This document shows, piece after piece, positions 42,949 to 53,100 of a stretch of DNA of 64,000 nt. Every line of letters begins with the position of its first letter. Within the stretch, counting starts at the first letter, position 1. The notes under the pieces were generated by a model. The model searched no databases, had not been told where the DNA came from, and was given only the letters and a program-made list of their open reading frames with translations. The stretch is taken from NCBI GenBank assembly GCA_963969395.1, contig OZ017799.1, positions 2,792,501 through 2,856,500 of the forward strand. Reading direction: 5' to 3'. The DNA is from Pseudoscleropodium purum. Taxonomy: Eukaryota; Streptophyta; Bryopsida; Hypnales; Brachytheciaceae. Made by a program: the position numbers and the translations under genes.

Positions 42949-45900
42949 ATGGCGTCCTCCGATTTGGCGACTGAGAGGTACTTTTCACTACATGTATCGG
43001 CTGCCAGCCGATACACTGTCATTTGCTATATCATATAGGATAGCCATTTAGATTCTGAGGCACCTATTACTTGCTATATCGGCTGGCAGCCGACATACAT
43101 TGCAGCACTCACTAGGAGCCTGAGCTTAAGCTATGTCGGTTGGCAGCCGATATGATCCCGGGATGGTTGACTTAGGAATTTCTAGAAATGTCTTCCGACG
43201 GTAGGGTTTAGGGACTGAGAGGTTGTATCGGCTGGCAGCCGATACAGTGGATGCACAAAGTGAAGGTGCATAGTGTGAGTGTACTGAGAATTCAATTGTA
43301 TTGTTCTATAGGAAATCGACTTAGGAACTTCTAGAAATGTCTTCCGACGGTAGGGCTTAGGGACTGAGAGGTTGTATCGGCTGGCAGTCGATACAGTGGA
43401 TGCTCAAAGTGAAGGTGCATAGTGTGAGTGTACTGAGAATTCAATTGTATTGTTCTGTAGGAAACCGACTCTCTTGGCCCGCCTTCTGGGAAAGCAAATC
43501 CCAAACTCTCGGATATTGGGAGACGGGTTTCCATCGAGGGCAACATGGCGAGCGATCGAGGCCATCCAAGAATGGGGTCTGTATTGGAGGCAGTTACCCG
43601 ACACGACAGTGGAGATCGTATGCTCCTTCAAGCTGAAAGGGAACATGACCCCAGGCAAAAGAAGTGTATTGTCCGTCATGGCTGTTGGCGATTCCGTGCA
43701 CGTCATGATATGCTTGATGCCACTGGCAAGCACGGATGGAGTTGCCGATTATTTCGCGGTGGAGTTGCCAGTGAACAAGTGCACGGAGGAGGTCTGTGGA
43801 GAGAAGTCAGTGTCGATGGGCATGATGTTCGAGGGAAACACGCCGTCCAATGCAGAGGAGCTCATCCAGGGCTGGGAGTGCTTGAAGATAGAGCGCGATG
43901 AGCACAATGCGTTCATCGCTCGTGAGTTGGAAAAGGGGAAGAAAAAGGTACCCTCGGCGAGGAAGCAAGTGGCGGCGAGAGTGACTGAAGACGCTGCAAC
44001 TGATCTGCAGGAGACCGGGTCGCCCAGCAAACCGAAGAGAAAAGCGAAGGCCAGGGACGACCCCAATAAGCCGCTGAAGCTGACACTCAACGAGGCACTC
44101 CGGCGTGGAAATCATCTCACAACCAAGACGAAGGAGAACGAGGTGAACGCTATTTACCACGCGTTGGAAACGGGGCTCCTGCACGCGTTTCCTTACAAAA
44201 AGCAGCGTCTTCCGGGGGTCATTCACTCGGACAAATTCCACATTGCACCGGACGAGTTGAAGTACCGGAAAATTGCAAAGGACCGACTTGGCCAGGTAAT
44301 TCGACGATCACTTCCATCCTTTATTGGTTTTTATCTTCCCATATAATGTATCGGCTGGCAGCCGACATCTGTAGCTGGTCCTTAATATTTTGGCCTTCTC
44401 TCAATTCAGGTGAAGACCATGTACAAGGGATACGGGTCCATCAGGAAGAAGCCGGAAATCCATGGGATTCCTCTGAAGCGGGCTCCACTGCCAACGGACA
44501 AAGGGCTAGACGCCGTGATGGACGAGTGTCCCGGGAAGGATCAGACTGTTGTTGTCGACGGCATCTCAATGCCGTGGTGGAAGGCGCCAAATGTCCACTG
44601 GTATATCATTGGTGGGCAACACACAGTGACGGCCTGTCGAGAATTGGCCGAGCAATATCCGGACGGCTCTGAAGCCAAGACTGACCTCCTGGAGTTCGAG
44701 GTCATTCCGGTATTCAGTAGAAACCCGGACACACTCGTCAGAGTCTCCAATGCCCTCAATCTCAACATTGCGGAGAAAGTGGCAAAGGAGACCTTCAGAT
44801 CCTGCGCAGAGATGGGAAGAGCGGCGTGGGTGCAAGCGGGGTGCCCAGAGCCGCATCGTGGAGGTGGAAAGCCGTCAGCAGCATTTGAGGTAATTCCCAC
44901 GCACCTTTATTTTTTTCTCCCTTTTGATTAATATATTATGTATCGACTGGCAGCCGATACCATTCTCCCATGTTCTAAACATTGCGGTGGATCTCCTCTA
45001 GGCTGCGAAGCTGAAGGTGATGGCGCACTTCGTGGATGAGAAGGTGTCCTCCAAGTTGCCCCTCATCTTCATCAAGGAGACCACCTGGGTGCTATGGACA
45101 GAGGTCTTCGATGCATGGGAGAACGGGGAGCTTATTGGAGATGATGGGACTGTGCCAAATCTCTTCGTCAATCGGAAGCCGCTCACTCACATCACCAAAA
45201 CGGATCTCACGCCAACGCTGGGGCTTCGGGATTCGGATCTGTGCGAGCTAGGGCGGGAGATCGTTGCACTTCGCGTGAGCATCAAGAACACCGCGAAGGC
45301 CAAGTCCTCGGGGAAGATCACTCTCTTCGACTGGTGCAAGGACAAAAAGCTGGACAGGATCGTCATGAACGAGATCATGTGGACCAGGAAGAAGCATCCC
45401 CTTCCCTGCAAGGACCAGGGCTGGACCCCATATACTGACGAGGATTGGATGGAGCTTGCTGAAAAGGAGGGGTACTCAGCGGCCGTAGTCCGAAACGTCT
45501 GGAAGGACATGATGAAGTTCACGGACGCCAACAACTGGTTGAAGGGGCGAGTGAACCCTATGAATCCAACGACGAACAAGTCGAAGGATGGCAAGGCGCC
45601 GGGGGTCTTCTTCACAACGTTGGCGAACTACGCCAAAGTCGAATTGCCTCCGACGCGTGGGAAATCCGCCGACCTGAAATACGAATGCTATGTCGGAGAG
45701 AGTATTCCTGAGGTGGTCGACTTTGTCCGTCAATTGAAGGGGAATATGGCGCTGGAACCCGAGGACAAAAAATTCATTGTCCTCTTTGGGTATACAGATA
45801 TGGGGGAACCGGTTCTAGTGAACAAGAACGATCTGCTCGATCTAGCACTGGCCGCTAAAATCCCTGAGGTGGACGGCCCGAATATCGGAGAGACCGAAGC

Positions 45901-47060
45901 GTACATCCCCCTGCCAATGCTCCTTATCGGGAACACGCGTTTCCGAGATTCTATCGCGACGGCCTCGTACTCGTCCTCGTCCTCTTGGTACTACCATTCG
46001 GTGTACTATCAACCATCTCCCCGTGGAGGCTTTCAGAAGGCGGAGATTGAATCCATGCCTTTGGTCACTCTGTCCTTGACCTTCCCGAAGCCCGAGGACA
46101 GGTCCAGTATTTTCCCGGTCTTCAAGCGCTTCACTGGGATCAACAAGGCGCCCGACTGGTTCAATGTCGACGTTGAGGGCGAGGTCGACTGGAATGGCGG
46201 GATGTGCGGGGTTGGTCATGGACTTCTAGAGAAACTAATGATGCCGACCCTAAAATCCAAGGATGCCATCGTCATCAACATCTGGGGGGCCGAGAACATC
46301 ATGGAGACCGCTCTGGTAAGTTTTCTTATCCCTTCCTCACATTTGCATTGTTCAGAGGAAGTGAAATCCTGTCGGCTGGCAGCCGATACAACATGTTACT
46401 CACTTGTACTCCATGGGTTCGCAGAGGAATGGGCGGGCCGTCATGGAGTTCGTTCGGAAGGAGGACGGATTGCAGAAGGCCATGGAACGTGTGAGGGGAA
46501 TGAACCTCGTCTCCTCGGCTTCCTTAGGACCTTCTTCGGGGATGCCTGCGCTGACAGACCGGGGGGGCGCAAGCGGATCGGGGCAAGTGTCGCCTACGGC
46601 ATCACATCAGCAACCGCGGCCGATCTCAACCCTCAATCTGACGGAGACTCCCGGTGGCGCGGCGGCGCGGAGACGGCCGCAGGGTCAGTCTCAGGAGCGA
46701 CCAGAAATTCAGACGTTTCTGATTGACTCAGACAGTGATGACACCCCGAAAGAGACACTCATTCGAAGGCAACGGCAACGAAGTCCTTCATCTCCGCGGC
46801 GTTCTCTCAATCTTCCCCCAGCTTCAAATTCGGAGACGCTCGGGATGCTCCGACCGGAAAATTCATATGTCGCAATGGTCGTGGACTTGCACGTTCAACC
46901 ACCGTCAGAGGAGATTCGTAGGATTCCACAGGCTCTAGTGGTCAGTCCTACGACAGAGCCTCAAGTGGGAGTCACTGCAATTGGCCACCCCGCTACTGCA
47001 GCTGACATTAGTATCGGCTGCCAGCCGACACCCATAGTGGTTTCCCCGCTTGAACCATGA
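42949..47060 (+). CDS. ParB-like / methyltransferase-like element protein
   Basis: Five exons join in frame: 42949-42977, 43461-44295, 44410-44889, 45002-46315 and 46425-47060 (about 1,097 residues). The ATG gives MASSDLATER, and its split codon matches exon 2. An N-terminal part of unknown fold leads to a Lys-rich linker. Exon 3 has IIGGQHTVTACREL (about 354-367), resembling the ParB/sulfiredoxin-like nucleotide-binding motif. The exon 4/5 junction reads DAIVINIWGAEN...ETAL then RNGRAVMEFVRKEDG (about 869-901), echoing the final strand-loop (G.G) and acidic residue of DNA methyltransferases, but the glycine-rich loop is degenerate and I see no DPPY-type motif. The C-terminus is Ser/Pro/Gln-rich and disordered-looking. 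All four introns contain the element's palindrome. The C-terminus is uncertain: splicing around the palindrome at 47012 could join the frame at 47076 instead of stopping at TGA 47058. Confidence 0.7.
43169..43466. repeat. 149-bp tandem duplication in intron 1 of the ParB-like gene
   Basis: Two nearly identical copies, starting at 43169 and 43318 (GACTTAGGAA...). Each includes one palindrome (43226 and 43375) and ends in a TATAGGAAATC or TGTAGGAAACC block. Only the second provides the 3' splice site used in the exon model (TGTAG at 43456-43460). Confidence 0.92.
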
Positions 47061-47075
47061 CGGGGAAGAAGCAAG

Positions 47076-47258
47076 TCGGCCACGCTCGAAAAGGAGTCGG
47101 AGTCGGCAGATTCGCGGAGGTCAACTCGGGTTCAGCAAAAGCGAAAACGTCCGAGTGACGAGGAAGACGGTGGCACGGCGGCGCGGGAGCAGGACTTCCC
47201 AAATGAAGCGATGTCTCCCGCTCGATCTCAGAGGCGGGCTCAGACTGGAGGTTCGTAG
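47076..47258 (+). other. Coding-like segment, possible alternative exon of ParB-like gene
   Basis: The frame TCG GCC ACG... to TAG encodes a charged tail (for example RKRPSDEEDGGTAAREQDF) with the bias of a real exon. A GTCAGT-type donor near 46941 or a GTCACT near 46970, with acceptor AG at 47074-47075, would excise the palindrome at 47012, giving it the same mid-intron position as in introns 2-4. A donor GTTCGT at 47251 and the acceptor at 47485-47486 would extend the same frame into the FCP1-like region (GAT GAT GAC), implying one very long protein. Not proven. Confidence 0.4.
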
Positions 47259-47486
47259 GCGATAGACATGCTCCGCGATGTTTGTGGAGTATCTAAAATA
47301 GCTCATGTATACATAGCACTGCCTGGCTCAGACTTGTGCGTAGACTTGTCAGTAGGAGCCTTCATCTCGGCAGACTAGAGTACTTATGGACTGTGTCGGC
47401 TGCCAGCCGATACGGTGCACGAATGTTTTGTTATGTACCTAGGTTCATTGCTTCTCATGTTCTATGTATTTCGTTTTGCAATGCAG

Positions 47487-48331
47487 ATGATGACTCCACA
47501 ACTTCTGAGAAATTCCCCGCCACCGCGTCTAAAGGTTGGCAGGAGTGTGACAAACCAGCTCTAGAAGAAAGGGTAGGGAAATCGTCTAGTGCTGGCCCGT
47601 CTCAGGTAGCGACTCCGAAGTTGTTTCTTTTCCTTGAGGTTCAGGGAACTCTGCTCTTCTATGAGCCCCTCATTTTAAAAGGGAAAAGTATGCATCAGAG
47701 GTCACAAGTAAGACCTCGACCAGGTCTTCAGGAGTTCATCAGGTTCTGTAAGGGTCAGGACATTCAAATCATCTATTGGTCGCATTTACCCAAGAAGACT
47801 CTTGAGCAGCGTCTTCATAACCTGAAATGGCTGGTGCCGAATATCGGAGACGATTACCTGGCTTTTGGACAAGAGGACTGTGACGAGAGTGCTTATCGAG
47901 ACCCTTAGAATCCCACACGACCAATTTTTCTGAAGCGTCTCGCAAGGATTCTCGCTTCATCCTCCTTGTACGATAATGGGGCCACGATCAACAACTCATT
48001 GATCGTGGATCACGAGCCCTATCGGAACGTTTTGAATCAGCCATATAGTGCGATTCATCCACCCACGGTTGCTATGTATTCGGAGGGTTCGCTGAAGGGT
48101 GGAAAACTGCCTTTTCTCGAGGCGAAGCTCATCCCGTTCACTGAACGGTTTTTGTCTTCGGGACTCACGGTCCCAGAGTTCTGTCTAAAGAACTCTTCAC
48201 TTGGGAGTGCACGTTGTATGCCGGGCTCTCTTCTTCATAATCAGTTCGTGAATGTGACACCGCCATATCAAAAGGGATTCGAGGTGCCATATTCACTAGA
48301 GGAGCTGCAGGCCATGGGAGTTCCCAAATGA
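47487..48331 (+). pseudogene. FCP1/NLI-interacting-factor-like domain 1, in-frame TAG
   Basis: A HAD-superfamily domain of the small C-terminal-domain phosphatase type. FLEVQGTLL stands where DLDGTL is expected, followed by RPGLQEFIRFC, IIYWSHLPKKT, PIFLKRLARIL, LIVDHEPYRNVLNQP and PYSAIHPP, the order seen in plant FCP1-homology proteins. The DxD nucleophile motif is replaced (E-V-Q), and the later LIDD motif reads IVDH, so phosphatase activity is unlikely. The exon opens at acceptor AG 47485-47486 and reads DDSTTSEKF. A single TAG at 47906-47908 interrupts an otherwise continuous frame ending at TGA 48329-48331. Its upstream start is unknown; it may be spliced to the ParB-like gene. The AT-rich stretch at 48420-48500 looks like a 3' untranslated end. 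Confidence 0.65.
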
Positions 48332-48808
48332 AGCGGGTCCTAATGGAGGAGGCATAGTGTATCGGCTGCCAGCCGACACATATTTCTGTAGATTGTATAT
48401 ATTCTCTGTAGATAAAGGAGGACGTCTAGAGACTACATCTTTTGTGTACATTATTTTCTTTTGTATTGATTAAACAATTTTCTTGTAATGAAGGCATTTC
48501 AGTCCAATTTTTCCTAAAACTTGCACATGGGATACTCACTCTCAAAGCATTCAAATGTTTCCTTTGAGAGTTTCAGCATTAGGTCTTGGTCATTCTAATC
48601 AAGTGATCGCAATAATGTAGGTGCAGGCATTCACTCATCTGTGCACAATCTATCTGGCACCTTTTGTTTGTTTCTCAATATGAATTATTGGCTGCTGTCG
48701 TGTGTCAGGCCGTAGTATTGGCTGCCAGCCGATATCAATTGGCTTGTCTTCTTTCAGTGGATGTTGATGTTGTATAATCTTGTAACTACTAACTCATGTT
48801 CTGTTCAG

Positions 48809-49459
48809 GAGTCCAACGTGGGCCATTCACAGTCGTTCAAGAAATGTGTGGTTCTATGCGTCACGGGACTACTTTGTTATCTCGACCCAAACATCGAGGT
48901 GGACAAGTCGGACCCGCACAGAAATGTCATTAAAAGGCCAGGGCTAGTTGCAATGTTCATAACACTGTTTGAAAAGTTCCACGTAGGAATTTGGTCCAGG
49001 ATGCCAATAGTGGATCTTAGGCCTCTGCTTGCGCACTTGCTTCCAAAACATGTCAGAGACAACCTAGCGTTCGTTTATGGCAGAGAGTACTGTGTAGATA
49101 GCCAGAATTTCCCGTGGTGCTACAAAATGCTCTCAATACTTCACACTAAGAGACCATCCAGGATGACATGCTTCACGGACCAAGTGCTCATGGTCGATGT
49201 GTGCCCGCTTTCGCTCAGGAGGACGCCGGATACGGCGTGCTATATTCCGCTACCATTTACGGGGGATCTCAATTTCCCGAATATTAGTAGAGTTATTCCG
49301 AACATTTCAACGGATATTATTCCATTCATTTATCCCATGCACGAGCATGAGTCAGTCTCGGAATACATGAAAGGCGCAATCAGACCGGGACAATTACACT
49401 ATGAGGTTGCACAGTCAATCAAGTACGGGAAGCCAAACTGGAATGGGATATTCTGGTGA
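48809..49459 (+). CDS. FCP1/NLI-interacting-factor-like domain 2
   Basis: A second, diverged HAD/FCP1-like domain, spliced in at TTCAG (48804-48808), phase 0. It reads KKCVVLCVTGLLCYLDP (aspartates of DLDGTL replaced), then KRPGLVAMFITLFEKFHVGIWSRM, typical of the family's RPGL..FL...F.VG.WSS, then VYGREYC, VLMVDVCPLSLRR in place of LIDDSP, and CYIPLPFTG. It ends in TGA at 49457-49459. The missing nucleophile predicts a catalytically dead binding domain. The 5' exon is not identified; two palindromes (48360, 48716) lie in the gap from domain 1, which could be an intron of one gene or an intergenic spacer. Confidence 0.6.
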   Translation, partial: ESNVGHSQSFKKCVVLCVTGLLCYLDPNIEVDKSDPHRNVIKRPGLVAMFITLFEKFHVGIWSRMPIVDLRPLLAHLLPKHVRDNLAFVYGREYCVDSQNFPWCYKMLSILHTKRPSRMTCFTDQVLMVDVCPLSLRRTPDTACYIPLPFTGDLNFPNISRVIPNISTDIIPFIYPMHEHESVSEYMKGAIRPGQLHYEVAQSIKYGKPNWNGIFW

Positions 49460-50054
49460 TTTGCCCTACATGGTGTCGGCCGCCAGCCGATACCCTTGCA
49501 GACTGGAATCAGGGGGGGCTTCAATACCTTCCAATCTCGTCCCCTTTACCTTATTCCCAAATTTGAACGGCTTTATTGTCAACGCCAGTATTATCGAATC
49601 GACTGCCTCTTCACTTCAAGACCTATTCTCTGGAGTTTTCTGGGGGGGATATCGGCTGCCAGCTGATACGAGCAATTCAGTTCATTGGATCAGATGGACT
49701 CAGGGTTTAGGGTTTAAGGAGGAGCATTCGTTGCTCTTCATCTTACAGATGGCTGCCATAGTCGATTTTCATAGTTTACGTAGTGCAAACACTTTCATAG
49801 ATCTAGGTGCTTTAGAAAATGATGTTAGGAATCGGTTGGCAGTATCAGGCGCCAGCCGATACTTTGTTCCAAATTTGGACACAACATAGGAGCTTATGAA
49901 ATTATTCATTTAACTACTAATTGGAGGCTCTGAACTCAATAACTTACCGTGTGTTGTGGTACTTTGGTTTGTTTAGTGGTTGCGTCCATTTCTGTTCATT
50001 GCTTATGACACAAATCTATGCATTCGACTATATCGGCTGACGGCCGATATATTT
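49460..50054. other. 3' end region of the large element
   Basis: Follows the last stop codon. Holds four increasingly degenerate palindromes (49474, 49650, 49843, 50031), an extra half-site at 49831, and a telo-box-like GGGTTTAGGGTTTAAGG at about 49699. No gene was recognised. Confidence 0.5.
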
Positions 50055-50100
50055 CTGGACTATGGATTTGTCCATAATTAGTTAAATATTAGTTATATAC
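50055..50100 (-). repeat. Right TIR of large element
   Basis: Inverse partner of 36847-36912. Read on the plus strand it runs from GGACTATGGATTTGTCCATA to ...GTTATATAC. The TATGGA..TCCATA part is itself an inverted repeat. Confidence 0.75.
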
Positions 50101-53100
50101 CAATCCTTATATTGACATGAATTTTGAAATCTGACTTAAACCAACAAAACCTAAAATTTGAAGCTTACTCCCCCAAATAATACATTGGTATTCCACCCTA
50201 AAACTACAATTCACTCCACCCTAACCACATGAATAGTAAGCTCCAAAAACACAAACCACCGTTGCTTCAATTTACAATTTGAGAAACACCTTCTAGCATT
50301 TTGAGTCCAAAGTTGCCAAAATCCTTTGAGCATTTATAGCTTGAACCAAAGCAAGAATCTATTGCAATATCTTGAATCCAAAATATAAGCCCTAGCATGT
50401 AGGAATCAAGAAATCCAAATTGAAGTGCACTCAACATCATCCACAATCATTTTGTGAACCACTTGTCATCCATTATCACTGAAATTCTATCAACTATCAC
50501 TGAGATTTTATCCATTGTCACAAAGATTCGTTGTCTCTAGAACCCATAGGACCTAGTCCTTTGTATTCCTAGTCCCTTGTATTCTTGAAACCATACTTAT
50601 TATATTCGTTTTAGTTCTTATACTAGCTATAGTTCTTAAAAGTTCAAAATTTTAGGGAATCTTTCTAGCAAGGCTACTTTAGGAAAAAATAGGTAAAATT
50701 ATTTACTATTTCCTATCCTTTATTATTTATAACTTGAAATACCCAATTTTAGAGATGATTATTTACTACTAAAAATTGCCTAAAATTTAGGACAGCGTAA
50801 TGAAAACCACCCTTCATTTAATTGCATACCATAATTTTAAAAAAAATAGGGAGTGCATCTCCAAAGATTTGTGGCAATGACTTTGAGGTTAAATATATAC
50901 TATCAAATTACATTTAGCCTTTACATAATTGATCAATATAATTTTGATCATCTTCATGTATAAATAAATTTATTTATTTCAAATGTTGATTTTTCAGATT
51001 TTTTGGTAGAGAAAACTAACTATTGCAAATCTTAAAGAGCAATGTGTATATAGCTATATCAATTAGAATACATATTAGGACATTCTAAAAAAAATTCCAA
51101 AAATGAAGAACAATATTTAGTAATTTATATTTAAAAAATAATTTTACAAAAGAAAATACAAATGAAATACATGCCAAAATTGTATTGTATAGATTTTGAT
51201 ACATCGAGTTTCTTATTGTAATAAATCATTGATCTTTTTGAATTTTTCCAAAGTTTTTGAAGGAAGTGGAAAGATAATTTTTGGCTTCACTTTCTAATTT
51301 CCAATCTAACTATACAAATGGATAATTTAGAAATTACTACTTTAAATTAGGCTATTTGTTTTTTTGTTTTTGTTTTTTTGTTTGTTACATTGAAATCTCC
51401 TAGACCGTGTGTCCTCCAATAGTGTTCTTGGTATTATTGGAAAGCCCTAGGCAAGGAGGGGTGCACAACCTTGGTTTCGTGGCATTCAAACCTACAATGG
51501 GAAAGTTAATTAATTTCAAAGTTGCTATGACTTTAGAAAAATTAAAAAAGTATTTTTACTTTTTTTTTAATTGTGGCAACGACATGGGACATACTAGTTA
51601 CAATGAAGTTTGATGGAGGCTCAACCACTTTGGGTATCCAAAAACTTCTCAAATGATTGATCCCTATAGTTACATTTGATATTGTACTAAATTGTTTTTA
51701 TAAATAAACCCCTAAACTAAAAACTAAAAAATTCCTTGAAAAAGTGGGGACTATAAATATACATCATGATGGCAATTTGGACCATTCAATTTTCTTTGCA
51801 TAATGTAGAATACAATACACACTTTTTGGTTTGCACAATCAATATTCATATCTTAGGCAATCCCAATCAAGTGTACCAAATTTTAGTTTAAAAATAAATA
51901 AAACTTTATTTTTGGTGAATTTTTTTATTTAATTTTTATAGTTTTACATGATGATTCATTAAAAAATATTGGTGATGAATTTTTTAATTCAATTGCAGAA
52001 ATATGTAGGAAACATCCATATGCACATCTTTCTAAAAAAAACTTACAATTTTTTTTATACAGATTTCAATATTAACATGACAATGCCCTAATTTTAGAAA
52101 ATAAATATCTCTAAATTGTAATTAGGTTTTGGAAAAATAATTGCACCATTGTATGAAATTAGTTACAATTTGGAGGGCAAATAGAAAAATCTAGTTACAA
52201 TAAAGAGGTATCTGCTTTTCAAAATTGGAAAATTGTCACGCAAACATTGAAATCTCCATAGAAGTAACTGTGAAACTTTTTGGAGATCCTTCTATTAAGT
52301 TAGGCAATTTGTTTATTACGTAGAGATATCATAAACCATGCATCTCCTATATGTGTGTTTGGTATTGTCAGAAAATTCTTGATGAGGAGGGGTGCATGGG
52401 CTTGGTTTTGTGGCGTTCCGACCTAAGGCATGAAAGTTATTGAATTTTAAAGTTTCTAAAAATTATAAAAATTATAAAATTATTTTTTCTTTTGTTTTGA
52501 ATGTAGCAACGGTACAGTGCACACTATACTTATTGAAAGAAAGATGTGCATGTGGATATTTCTTACATATCTCTATAATTGAATTTAAAAAACTCATCAC
52601 CAATATTTTTCAATAAATTATCATATAAAACCATTAAATTTAAATGAAAGAATTCACCAAAAATGGAGCTTTAGTTTTTTTAAACTAAAATTTGGTATGC
52701 TTGATTGAGATTGTGTAAGATATGAATGTTGATTGTGCAAACTAAAAAATGTCAATTGTATCCTACATTATGCAAAGAAAAGTAAATGAGCCAAATTGCC
52801 ATTGTGACACATCTTTATGGTATCCTACTATTTATTTAATATGAATAGTTTTTGCAAGAATTAATATTTTTTTAATTCAAAATGTTAAGTTTTAGTTATT
52901 GAGTATTTTTAAAGAAATTTATTTTTTATGTCCCTGTGAAGTCATTATAGAAGGACCATTTTTTGAACTTAAGAAATTAGTTTTTGAGGTGACTTATAAT
53001 TTAGTTCTTTGCATTATATAGAACACCTTTACAAATTTAACACAAAAGAATCATTCTACAAATATTTGGATAGATGAAAAATATATAGAAATCTATGTGA

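Larger units (their letters stand above)
37094..50049. repeat. ~27 copies of 19-bp palindrome TATCGGCTGSCAGCCGATA
   Basis: Copy starts: 37094, 37459, 37544, 39647, 39735, 41020, 41374, 41791, 41856, 42618, 42995, 43077, 43134, 43226, 43375, 44349, 44941, 46370, 47012, 47394, 48360, 48716, 49474, 49650, 49843 and 50031, plus a degenerate half at 49831. Most match the consensus at 17-19 positions; the commonest change is GATA to GACA at one end. The sequence is a perfect palindrome apart from the central base, so it could form a 9-bp hairpin or bind a dimeric protein. Copies occur in introns, between genes and, diverged, in one exon, but none lies in the AT-rich flanks. Central base is G in nearly all copies left of 46.4 kb and C in those from 47.0 to 49.7 kb. 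Confidence 0.95.
36847..50100. mobile_element. Large palindrome-rich transposon (candidate new type)
   Basis: A ~13,254-bp island, visibly richer in GC than both flanks, bounded by matching terminal inverted repeats. It contains a DUF7869-type gene on the minus strand, a divergent ParB-like gene, two FCP1-like domains on the plus strand, and about 27 copies of a 19-bp palindrome not seen elsewhere in the window. DUF7869-type proteins are, to my knowledge, widespread in eukaryotic mobile elements, so the left gene is the likely transposase. I could not find a convincing target-site duplication next to the ends, so the exact termini may be off by a few bases. Several coding frames carry in-frame TAG codons, suggesting this copy may be degraded. 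Seen: ends, palindromes, gene content. Inferred: mobility as one unit. Confidence 0.72.

Noticed and set aside
42774..43051. Several overlapping frames containing YRLPADT or SAASRY
   Set aside because: These peptides are simply translations of the palindrome in different frames, not conserved protein motifs.
37094..50049. Repeated 19-mers as a CRISPR-like array
   Set aside because: Spacing is irregular (tens to thousands of bases), copies sit in introns and between genes, no cas genes are present, and the setting is eukaryotic.
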